In this document: piece after piece, positions 26,601 through 38,600 of the stretch
Position numbering within the stretch: position 1 is the stretch's first letter
How the letters are laid out: each line of letters starts with the position of its first letter
Source: Nemertoderma westbladi
Taxonomy: Eukaryota; Xenacoelomorpha; Nemertodermatida; Nemertodermatidae
DNA: 63,943 nucleotides
Reading direction: 5' to 3'
Assembly: GCA_032718475.1 (NCBI GenBank)
Contig: JAUCBJ010004416.1
Location: 1-63,943, forward strand
The notes under the pieces: model-generated
Told to the model about the DNA's origin: nothing
What the model saw: the letters and a program-made list of their open reading frames with translations, nothing else
Database searches by the model: none
Program-made: the position numbers and the translations under genes

Positions 26601-29600
26601 AGTTGTTTACCAACCAACCTGTGTCAGTGCCAGCTGTTTACCAACTTGTCTCAGTGCCAGTTGTTTACCAACATGTCTCAGTGCCAGCAGTTTACCAACA
26701 TGTCTCAATGTCAGCTGTTTACCAACCTGTCTCAGTGCCAGCTGTTTACCAACCAACCTGTGTCAGTGCCAGCTGTTTACCAAGATGTCTCAGTGCCAGC
26801 TGTTTACCAACATGTCTCAATGTCAGCTGTTTACCAACCTGTCTCAGTGCCAGCTGTTTACCAACCAACCTGTGTCAGTGCCAGCTGTTTACCAAGATGT
26901 CTCAGTGCCAGCTGTTTACCAACATGTCTCAGTGTCAGCTGTTTACCAACATGTCTCAGTGCCAGTTGTTTACAAACCTGTCTCAGTGCCAGCTGTTTAC
27001 CAACCTGTCTCAGTGCCAGCAGTTTACCAACATGTCTCAATGTCAGCTGTTTACCAACCTGTCTCAGTGCCAGCTGTTTACCAACCAACCTGTGTCAGTG
27101 CCAGCTGTTTACCAAGATGTCTCAGTGCCAGCTGTTTACCAACCTGTCTCAGTGCCAGCTGTTTACCAACATGTCTCACTATTAGCTGTTTACCAACATG
27201 TCTCAGTGCCAGCTGTTTACCAACCTGTATCAGTGTCAGCTGTTTACCAACATGTCTCAGTTCCAGCAGTTTACCAACATGTCGTCACAGTACCAGCTGT
27301 TTACAAACCTCTCTCAGTGTCATCTGTTTACCAACCTGTCTCAGTGCCAGCTGTTTACCAACATGTCTCACTACCAGCTGTTTACCAACATGTCTCAGTT
27401 CCAGCTGTTTACCAACATGTCTCAGTAACAGCTGTTTACCAACATGTCTCAGTCAGTTCCAGCTGTTAAACAACCTGTATCACAACCACCTGATGTACCA
27501 AACTGTATCAGCTGTTTACCAACCTGTACCACTACCAGCTGTTTACTAACCTGTATCAGCTGTTTACCTACCTGTCTCAGTGCCAGCTGTTTACCAACCT
27601 GCATCAGCTGTTTACCAACCTGCATCAGCTGTTTACCAACCTGTCCCAGCACCATATGTATACCAACCTGGCACAGGATCAGCTGTTTACCAGCCTGTCC
27701 CAGTGCCAGCTGTTTACCAACCTGTATCTCTACCAGCTATTTACCAACATGTCTCAGTGCCAGCTGTTTACCAACCTGTCTCAGTGCCAGCTGTTTACCA
27801 ACTTCTCTCAGTGCCAGCTGTTTACCAACATGTATCACTACCAGCTGTTTACCAACATGTATCACTACCAGCTGTTTACCAACCTGTCTCAGTGCCAGCT
27901 GTTTACCAATTTGTCTCAGTGCCAGCTGTTTACCAACATGTCTCAGTGCCAGCTGTTTACCAACCTGTATCAGTGTCAGCTGTTTACCAACCTGGCACAG
28001 GATCAGCTGTTTACCAGCCTGTCTCAGTGCCAGCTGTTTACCAACCTGTATCTCTACCAGCTGTTTACCAACATGTCTCAGTGCCAGCTGTTTACCAACC
28101 TGTATCAGCACCAGCTGTTTACCAACATATATTAGTGCCAGCCGTTTACCAACTTGTCTCAGTGCCAGCTGTTTACCAACCTGTATCAGCACCAGCTGTT
28201 TACCAACCTGTATCACTACCAGCTGTTTACCAACATGTATCACTACCAGCTGTATATCAACCTGTCTCAGAGCCAGCTGTTTACCAACCTGTACACTGCC
28301 AGCTGTTTACCAACCTGTCTCAGTGACAGCTGTTTACCAACCTGTATCAGTGACAGCTGTTTACCAACCTGTCTCAGTGACAGCTGTTTACCAACCTGTA
28401 TCACTACCAGCTGTTTACCAACATGTATCACTACCAGCTGTTTACCAATCTGTACACTGCCAGCTGTTTACTAACTTGTCTCAGTGACAGCTGTATACCA
28501 ACATTTATCACTACCAGCTGTTTACCAACCTGTCTCAGTGCCAGCTGTAGTCGACGTAGCTCTACTCTCACGTCCTCCTACAGTTGGCCCGGCTTCAGTC
28601 TGAACGGGCTGGTCCGATAAACGTCGCTCTCCGGTAACGTTTTCTTCCGATTCACGATTGACGGCGCTGAATAAAACCGCGATAATATCAACATTACTAC
28701 CATTATAATTATAATATGTCAGGATAATTCGAAAAATATCTTACTTTACATTTAAAAATGCGAAACAGTTCTAACTGACCTTGCCGGTCGGTTCTGCTAA
28801 CAGTTCTAACTGACATTGCCGGTCGGTTCTGCTAACAGTTCTAACTGACCTTGCCGGTCGGTTCTGCTAACAGTTCTAACTGACCTTGCCAGTCGGTTCT
28901 ACTAACAGTTCTAACTGACCTTGCCGGTCGGTTCTGCTAACAGTTCTAACTGACCTTGCCGGTCGGTTCTGCTAACAGTTCTAACTGACCTTACCGGTCG
29001 GTTCTGCTAACAGTTCTAACTGGCCTTGCTAGTCGGTTCTGCTAACAGTTCTAACTGACCTTGCCGGTCGGTTCTGCTAACAGTTCTAACTGACCTTGCC
29101 GGTCGGTTCTGCTAACAGTTCTAACTGACCTTGCCGGTCGGTTCTGCTAACAGTTCTAACTGACCTTGCCGGTCGGTTCTGCTAACAGTTCTAACTGACC
29201 TTGCCGGTCGGTTCTGCTAACAGTTCTAACTCGCCTTGCTAGTCGGTTCTGCTAACAGTTCTAACTGACCTTGCCAGTCGGTTCTGCTAATAGTTCTAAC
29301 TGACCTTGCCGGTCGGTTCTGCTAACAGTTCTAACTGACCTTGCCGGTCGGTTCTGCTAACAGTTCTAACTGACGTTGCCGGTCGGTTCTGCTAACAGTT
29401 CTAACTGACCTTGCCGGTCGGTTCTGCTAACAGTTCTAACTGACCTTGCCGGTCGGTTCTGCTAACAGTTCTAACTGGCCTTGCCAGTCGGTTTTGCTAA
29501 CAGTTCTAACTGACCTTGCCGGTCGGTTCTGCTAACAGTTCTAACTGACATTGCCGGTCGGTTCTGCTAACAGTTCTAACTGACCTTGCCGGTCGGTTCT

Positions 29601-32600
29601 GTTAACAGTTCTAACTGACCTTGCCAGTCGGTTCTGCTAACAGTTCTAACTGACATTGCCGGTCGGTTCTGCTAACAGTTCTAACTGACCTTGCCGGTCG
29701 GTTCTGCTAACAGTTCTAACTGACCTTGCCGGTCGGTTTTGCTAACAGTTCTAACTGGCCTTGCCGGTCGGTTCTACTAACAGTTCTAACTGACCTTGCC
29801 GGTCGGTTCTGCTAACAGTTCTAACTGACCTTGCCGGTCGACTAATTGACAGCTCGTCTTCATCAACCTTTTCCGGTGACCCGCGTGGTTCCAAGGCCAT
29901 ATAGGTGTCATATAAGTCCCATGTAGTTGCCATAACTCCTGCAAATAGTAAGAAATATAATAGGTAACTAATAAGTATACGCAGATAGTTAAGTAATATT
30001 TTACATACAACATATCGGTCACTCCACAGGTCGGTCCAGCAACACAACATATCGGTCACTCCACTAGTCGGCCCAGCAACACAACATATCGGTCACTCCA
30101 CTAGTCGGCCCAGCAACACAACATATCGGTCACTCCACTAGTCGGCCCAGCAACACAACATATCGGTCACTCCACTAGTCGGCCCAGCAACACAACATAT
30201 CGGTCACTCTACTAGTCGGCCCAGCAACACAACATATCGGTCACTCTACTAGTCGGCCCAGCAACACAACATATCGGTCACTCCACTAGTCGGCCCAGCA
30301 ACACAACATATCGGTCACTCCACTAGTCGGCCCAGCAACACAACATATCGGTCACTCCACCAGTCGGCCCAGCAACACAACATATCGGTCACTCCACTAG
30401 TCGGCCCAGCAACACAACATATCGGTCACTCCACTAGTCGGCCCAGCAACACAACATATCGGTCACTCCACTAGTCGGCCCAGCAACACAACATATCCTC
30501 AGTACGCAATCAGCCATGATAACTCAACTCATCTGTATTATAAAGTTCCGTTAATTTAGCAGATGTTTCGTGAATGAATAAACAGACAACCCGCGTCTAC
30601 CAAGTCGTATCCGCCGTAATCGGATAACCCTGGCTTTTGGCCGAGTGAAGTTGCCGAAGTTGTACATTTAACATCGTCGCATTGGTTATGGCATAATGAT
30701 ATGATACGTGTTGCATCAAGTTATCTTGTGCCTGGTTCACCACTGGCGCAGTGTTCAGGGGCGCATGACCTACTATAGTAGGTCATGGGGCGGGGGGCCC
30801 AAAAAATTTAAGGGAGAAAAATCTGCGAAAGATCTTTTAAGAAACTTAAATTGATATAAAATTACTTATTAACAATATTAGAAACATATTGCATTAATTA
30901 ACAGTACGTGAAGTAATTGCAACAATTTCGATGGTTAATAGGAAGTGTAACTTAACTTCAACGTCGGAATTTCAAAATTGTTCCACTTTTAGTCTAATGG
31001 GTCGGCATAATTATAATTTATAATTATTATCTTAATAAATTACTACTACGCATGCACACAGAGTTGATACTTGCAAATAATATAGCTCGTATCCCCCCCC
31101 CCCCCCCCCCCATTCCTGTTAACCCAGCCCCACGTTACCCACCTATTCTAAAGCCCTTACCTCAACCATTACCTAAAGTCTACCACCTCAGAACTCAGTT
31201 TTTGTCACGAATTAACGAAATATATATATATTTTCATGTACATATTATATAAACCATAAATATAAAAAGAAACATATACCATTACTCAGTTGGTAAATAT
31301 GCATAATTACCGGCTGGTACACACCCTGTATGGGTCCCCAAAGTCCACAAGTGGCTGCCCAATAAGACCTACATTAACATCGATTGGCACCCCACAGTAT
31401 AATATTGCCCACTATATGGCGCAAAACTTGGCTGGTAATTTCTATTAATGATTATACAGTAGGAGATTCATACTTTCTTTCGTACATGAAATCTCCAACT
31501 AGTGTACTGTATATTGTATAGTATGCTCACGAAAGTTTAATGGTCTCACTCAGTGGCGCAACCACAAGGGGGGGTGGGGCAACCTTATAATATGTCCCTG
31601 GTACTTTTTACACCTTGTAGGCCCTATATGCAATTTAAAATTGAAGTAACAAACTCTGATCGGCTATTACAGTATAACTGAAACTAAATATGTAATAAAT
31701 TCGGAATTTTTCAAAAGGAATATCTGAACTTTATCTTTGTAATATCTTTGTATCTTTGTAATATCTTTGTAGCTACAAAAAATTAGAGCCAAATAAAGCA
31801 AAATTAGAGCAAAATTATAAAATAGAGCAAGATTAAATTCTGGCTCACCCAAGGCACGGAGGCGGAGGAGTTGAGTGAAATTGTTAAACATTTATTATTT
31901 ATTAATATTATTAAGCATTGTACAACTGTAATTATAAGTTTTCGGCAAACATTAAGGATAAACAGACGTTCATATCACATGGAATATAAAAAACAACCAA
32001 CCGCTCAAAAAAATAATCGGTTGATACATAAGGAAAAGTACTGCTACTGGGACGCAATGAACAGATGAAATTAAACGAACGAAAACGAAACTAATACAAC
32101 TATACGAGGCCTATAAACTAGATAGGTTTTATTTTAAAATGCAACCCGATAAGAGAGAATACGAGACATTTAAGGTCCTGTACGAGGTAGTAGAAACATC
32201 GTAGTCCTTCCGGGTCCTTACATGAGTTCACGTCGATAAGGGATCCAATCTTACTCGTTGTGAAGGAGATGTGTTCGTTACCAAGGACTATCTCGAGTTC
32301 TTGCCTCCCAACGCGGTCCGGTGGCGGCCACAACGCGTCGTCTTCCTTCAATATGTCAGAGTCCTCGATTATCCGTTTGAGTTCTAACATCACGTTTCTG
32401 TGCACGAAGGTCTCTTTCCGTATCATTGTATCGTTTTTATAGTTGGAATTATTCGCGTATCGGAGTTTCCCGTCCGGTCGGAACTCGAACTCCAGGAATT
32501 CGTGTCCGAACTTTCCTTTATGTCCGATGTAGTAACGTAAATAGAATTCGTCCTGAAGGGGATCCATTTGGAACGAATGCACAGCTGCACAGAGTCCTTC

Positions 32601-35600
32601 AGTCAGAATGTGCACCGGTACCGCAATAATACAGTAATACTAACTGTAATACTTCTGTACTTGACGATTTTATCTAGGCCTACCTATCTTCTGATCTTAC
32701 CGCTGCTGTACCGGTATGCCTATCAACCTCCTGTCTGGACTGCTGTACCAGCACGGTGGGGGAGGGGGGACTCGACGTCGACGCTAATCCCATCTCGGCA
32801 AATTAATATCGGCAGATCGGTAGGTTGTTAGTCAGATAGACGTAACATGTAAAAGTACTGGTTCGATCCCGGATCCGGTCCTTTCAGCCTTTTGTTATTA
32901 ATCTTAAATTTGTTGTTAACATTTACTGATTTAGGGAGTTTCGTTTACAGCTAGCCTGCTGGCTTTTCTAGAAATAATAAAGACCCACCTTGGTAGTATG
33001 GTTGTATTGAATTCACATCTCTCATCGGAGGTCCGTGGGTTCATCCCCCGCATGGGGGCCAAGGCAGCAGTGCCGGATCACCCAATGTGCATAGTGTGCA
33101 CATGCACAGGCCACAGGGGGCACCCACCACTCAATACTCAAAAAATTATTAAAAAATAAACAGAAGAAATATACAGGAATAGACAGGAGTTTCGGACATA
33201 AATGTTTCAGTGATTTATTAGGCCAAAAACGTTTCAGTTTGATGTGGGGCACCACAAAGTAAGTAGCACTAGCGTAGGGTACCGGTACCATTAATCAACC
33301 TGTCGTGTCCAACTTTAAACGTTAATAACCCGATCAATCCTCTATGATATGTAACCATTCTTTGCGCACAAATAGTCTGTCAAAAGTTTAGAAATTTTTC
33401 AAGTATAATTTATGTAGGGCCTTCGTGCAGCTCTTATTCCTGAACAGCATCCTAGAAACCAGTGCCGGTGTCACAAGGAAATCAGCCCCCCCTAGAATAT
33501 GCCCCCCGGGGCATTATTTCCTAGGATATTATGTCCCCCCGGGCAATTTTTCCTAGGAAATTTAGCCCGGGGGGCATTTTCTCCTTAGGAAATAATGCCT
33601 CCCCTCAGGAAAATTTGCCCCCCTCAAAAGTCTGAAAACTGGTACGATACCGGTCTGCTGGTAGCCACTTTTAATCTACCAACTGCAGAACTTGTACCGG
33701 TAATAGTTGGAAGAATAGTACGGTACCGGTCTGCCGGGAGGTAAGCAGGTAAGGCAGTAAAGGGATGTAGAACAGCATACTGAAGTATCTAAGTCAGTAG
33801 GCTACTGTAGTAAGTACTGGTATAGGCCTAACAGCAGTGCGAGTGTGTGGTGTTGCAGTGTTGTGTGGGCGCCGAGCAGCTCCAAGCTTTTTTAAGTCTG
33901 TAACCTGCTCATTTCCCTGATTTGGTAAAGTGATTGTTTATTGTTTTGGTTAGAAAATCACGCCTCTGTAACCTGCTCCTTTCTCTCAATTGGTGATGTT
34001 ATCGTTTATTGTTTTGGTTAGAAAATCCCGTCTCTGTAACCTGCTCCTTTCCCTGATTTGCTAAAGTGACTGTTTATTGTTTTGGTTAGAAAATCCCGCC
34101 TCTGTAACCTGCTCCTTTCCCTCAATTAGTTAAATGATCGTTTATTGTTTTGGTTAGAAAGGCCTGCCTCTGTAACCTGCTCCTTTCCTTCATTTGGTAA
34201 AGTGACTGTTTATTGTTTTGTATAATTTTTGTAAGTTTTAGTAGTAATAAGTTTTGTTTATTGTATAATTCAGGGGGGGCATAATTTCCTAAGGGGGGGC
34301 ATTTTTTCCTAGGGAAATTTGCCCGGGGGGGCATTTTTTCCTAGGAAAATATGCCCCCCCGGACACATTTCCCGGGGGGGCATATTTTCCTGTTACACCG
34401 GATTAACCTTAAGGCATATAAGGCACGTGCCTTAGGGCCAGCCGAAAATCCCAGTTAAACATGAGTATGTGTTTCATATATGGTTGCCTTGCCATAAATA
34501 ATTCGACATGTGATACATATATGTAAATGTTACAGTGTTGTCAAATGTGATCCATATGTGGAATGTTCACATGTGATACACATGTGTTTTTTATGTGACA
34601 AAAGTGCGACAAAAAGAGTAATAATTTAAACTGAGACCGACCAATCACTGGTGTGGGTCTGCATTTCCTATAGAGAGGTGGGGCGGGGGGGGGGGGGGGT
34701 GTGGGTAGCCTACCTCAGTACCTTATCCTATCCAATCCCTACACCCTATCCTACGGCCCTACACCTACCCTATACATTTAGAAAAGGAAGCATCGGAGTA
34801 TATATGAAAATACTTAATCCATAGTGATATGAGAGTATCCTTAATAGATTTTGGTGATGATCCGTAAATTCGTATTCTATTAGTTAGATTTAATTAAGTT
34901 ATCTAATTTCCAGCTATAATAGATTATTCATTTTGATAAATCTTCGAAAATTAATTAATTTTAAGATCATATAATTGCTTATATGATATTTTATATCTAA
35001 TTTTAAGACATTTTTTCCATACAACATATATATACCACATATGAAACGAAACATATGTTCAATTTTTTAACGGGATAAGAACTGCAATAGGCCTGCCTAC
35101 CTTACGGATGGTATAGTGCATGTATGTTATCTGTCTATGTCTGTACCCCTTACTGATACTTAGCAGCGCAGATGACACGACAATGCACAACCACAACCTG
35201 ACAAGTGAAAACCACCATACAGCCAAACATATGTTTGTCTAATTCTGTTAATACAGCACTGTACAATGCACATGCACAGCACAATGTGCATAGTGCAAGG
35301 CAGAAAGCAGGCAAATCACACACTGCATCACTGAACAATTGAGTGGACTATGATAAGCGGTAGGCTTATGCAACGCATTAGGCTGTTATGGGTAAAATAT
35401 AAAATAATTTGCGATTCACTAGCTAAACTGCAAGCGACACGACGTGGTTAAGAAGAAAGATTGCAGGATCAGACTATGAAATGCCTATCATTTTAAGAAT
35501 GTGTCCCACCACCAGCCCTCAAATGCAATAAACAAAACAATTGGACGATCGACTATGGTTACTTCAATTTAGTGTCCATACAGCCTTCACAGATCATTTA

Positions 35601-38600
35601 AACCGTATAGCAGGCCTATGTATTGATTATACATATGGTTAAATAGCCGGTACTTTGAAAATACAGTATAACAAAAAAAATATAGATTCAACGTATTATA
35701 CTGCTGATTAAAACGATATTTGTTAATGTAAAAAGCTGAGTAGTGACATCAAGAAATTCCGCATCCCCCCTCGCTATTCTTTTCTGTACATGTATTACTG
35801 TAAGGCCTGTATTACCATAAGGCAAACATGTGTGCAACATATAAAATCCATCAACTGGATTACACAATTACGAATTGAATAGTTTATGGATTTAAATTTA
35901 ACTAGGAGTCTTGGCTATGGCTATTTCACATATGCTCGACATATATTATTCACATGCGCATTCTCACACATTTATTTATGATAAATTCATATGTGCAACA
36001 TATAAATACCATAAATGGCGATACACAGTTTCTAAGTGTATGTAACACCGCATGCGTGACATGTATTATTCATACATGAGCATAAAAACCTAATTTCCAG
36101 ACACACCTATTCCATACAACATATATATACCACATATGAAACATAAGTTCATGTTTAACTGGGATACGGGCCATTTTTTCTCAGCGAGTCATTCCTGTGA
36201 AAAAATTTTTTAATCTGAAAAGTCCACATTTTTTCTCACTAAAATTTGTAGAAATTTGTGATAGAAAATTCTAGCTTAGACAATTAACCGACAGGTGCTG
36301 TGTTCTTAGTTCGAGACCTGATGGCAGGGAAATAATAAAACATGGCCAAGAACTTTAATGCAGGTGGTATTAAAGATCCTCAAAGATGAGCTAATTTACA
36401 TATAAATGCCTCAAAATTTATATAACTTTTGAAAAAAACCGACCTGTTCAAAAAGTGCCATATTTTTCGAACAAACGGTTTATGAAGCTATCTATACTCA
36501 ATTTTCATAGTATATAAAAGATCACAGATCATTGTGTTAAAGTTTCAGAATAGTAGTTTTATAAATAAAACAAATAGATTTGGGACAATGGTCCCATTAA
36601 TATATTAAAAAATTAAAGCTTGAGAAATTCTACCAAAACCATTACACTTTTTATAGCAAAGGTTTTATAGGCATAATAGGCCGTTTCGTAATGTTACTAT
36701 TCTTGATGAAAACTATTTTTGCAAAGTACTTATTATTAAAGTAATTGGTACTTATTGGCAACGAGTCATCCAACGAAAATACTTTATATTTCCTTCGCAA
36801 CATTTTGACAATTTCAATTGTCTTTAGCAGCTTTTTTTTTAAAGAGTTTGCGGAAAAATATTTAATTTTCGGGCCATTTTTGGAAATTACTAAAATGTGC
36901 CTTAGGGCCACCAGAGGCTTAATCCGGCACTGAAAAAACCCTAATGTCATAAAATCAGGTTGATTTGGTAATGATTTTTGATTATCAAATTTGTATTTTT
37001 CGTGCCGCACATAGACAGACAAGTATCCAAAAATGCCGTAATCAACAAGGTACGATATTTTTCAGCGTCATATTTGTGATCAGCAGCCCAAAAACCCATA
37101 TGGTCATAAAATCAATTTAATTTCGTTGTGATTTTTTATTATCATATTTCCAGCACTACTTGTTTTTCGTTTTTTTTTTTTCGTTTTTTTTTTCCAAACA
37201 ATTCTGACTCAACAAAGATGCAGATGAATTACAAAAAATTAGAAAATAACACTAAAATATATAACTAAACAAATCCACAAGGGGCCCCACCAGTCATGTG
37301 TACCGGGGGCCCCACCAGCCATGTACACAGGGGCCCCCACCAAGCTTGATCCGGCCCTGCAAGGCAGTTGTCGTTTCGGCACGAATGCTTTGGAGGGTGT
37401 AGTCAGGGCGCAGCTCTGCCTTGCATCCTTAAGAGGTAGCTAAATGAGTACTGGAGTTTCTTCTGGGGAGTATAGTTCTGGGGGACCGCATTCCTATTTT
37501 TACAAAAATTCCTTGACATTTCGAGAAAAAAAAAAGAAATTCTCTAACTATTCCAGGTGAGTGTCAACCGGGCCCTGAGTGAGTGCGGCAGTGGGAGCGT
37601 TCCCCCCTGCCCCCTCCCCTGCGGCAGTGGGAACGTTCCCCCTGCCCCCCCCCCCCGCGTCAACCGGCCCCTGAGTGAGTGCGGCAGTGGAAACGTCCCC
37701 CCTGCCCCCTCCCCTGCGGCAGTGGGAACGTTCCCCCCTGCCCCCCCCCCTCGCTACGCCTCTGTTTGGCTGATTTTACCACAACACCCTCCAGCCTCAC
37801 TCACCTCACCACCACCCATCTAAATTATAAATAAGGACTTGTTAACTTTACTAATGATAACCCACCTGTGTCAGACATTCCGACGTTAACCGTTTGTATT
37901 TCCTTATTCTTCGGTAGTTCGTTGAATGTTTGCATGGCCCGCTCCGCATAAAGGTCGTTACCATCTCGGGACTTACACAGCTCGATGTAACTAACGTTAC
38001 GGGCCTCCAATACAGCCGCTTCCTCACTCCCATCAGCCATCACCTTAATTTCCGGGAGGTCTGCAAAAAAAGAAGATGCAAGATGGAACAATAATAAGTA
38101 ATCACATGATAATCTAAGACTAAGGATAATAAAATACATAAAATTAAGAATGTCAATGAAAACAGTAAAAAATCATTGAAAAAAATTACCCAAAAAATAG
38201 CAATAATCGTTAACGCTATACTGTATAAATTATATAAAATGGCGTGTCCACTGTCCACTACGACTAGGATCGGCATGCTGCATTGCAGCTGCATTTTTAA
38301 GAATGCTGTGCCGGCTTATCGACAAAATTGCACCGCCACAACTCCCTATCACCCATGACACAAATCATCCGCATCTTCAAGGCCAGTGTCCTTTAAGATG
38401 CGTCTCAAGAAAGTCATGGGCTGTCCACCATGCTTATTCACTCCAGGAAGCTGCCAAAGTACAAGATTATGCACTGGCTGATCCTCACGGCGAAAGCAAT
38501 GTCCTGCAAAGCGGAGGCGATTTTTTTCTAGTGTCAAGCTTGGGGGAACCAATGAGACACCTCCAATGTTATATAGTGTCTGGTTGGAGATGTGTGCATT

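Larger units (their letters stand above)
33460..36932. mobile_element. hAT-like non-autonomous DNA transposon (interrupted)
   Basis: If the nested element at 33469-34397 and one CCGG are removed, the left end reads CAGTGCCGGATTAACC. The right end, reverse-complemented, reads CAGTGCCGGATTAAGC. This is a 14-bp terminal inverted repeat typical of hAT-like elements, followed on both sides by a similar GTGCCTTAGGGCC block. No transposase frame is visible inside, so it would be non-autonomous. An 8-bp target duplication is not clear, and that limits confidence. The interior is AT-rich, with a partly duplicated block (ATATATATACCACATATGAA) near 35.03 and 36.12 kb. Confidence 0.65.

Noticed and set aside
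23296-28620. Many plus- and minus-strand frames encoding CLPTCLSAS- or VYQPVSVPA-type repeats
   Set aside because: They are products of the 27-bp intron 6 array and resemble no protein.
28770-29838. CRISPR-like array
   Set aside because: Units are contiguous with no unique spacers, and the context is an animal intron. It is a minisatellite.
32829-33060. tRNA genes
   Set aside because: Good B-box-like sequences occur, but I could not draw acceptor and anticodon arms. They are probably SINE or decayed tRNA-derived sequence.
33452-36940. 8-bp target duplication for the hAT-like element
   Set aside because: The flanks CTAGAAAC and AAAAAACC are only partly alike, so I do not claim a duplication.
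37557-37823. Proline-rich plus-strand frame
   Set aside because: Low-complexity translation of a GC-rich tandem duplication, antisense within a DNAI4 intron.
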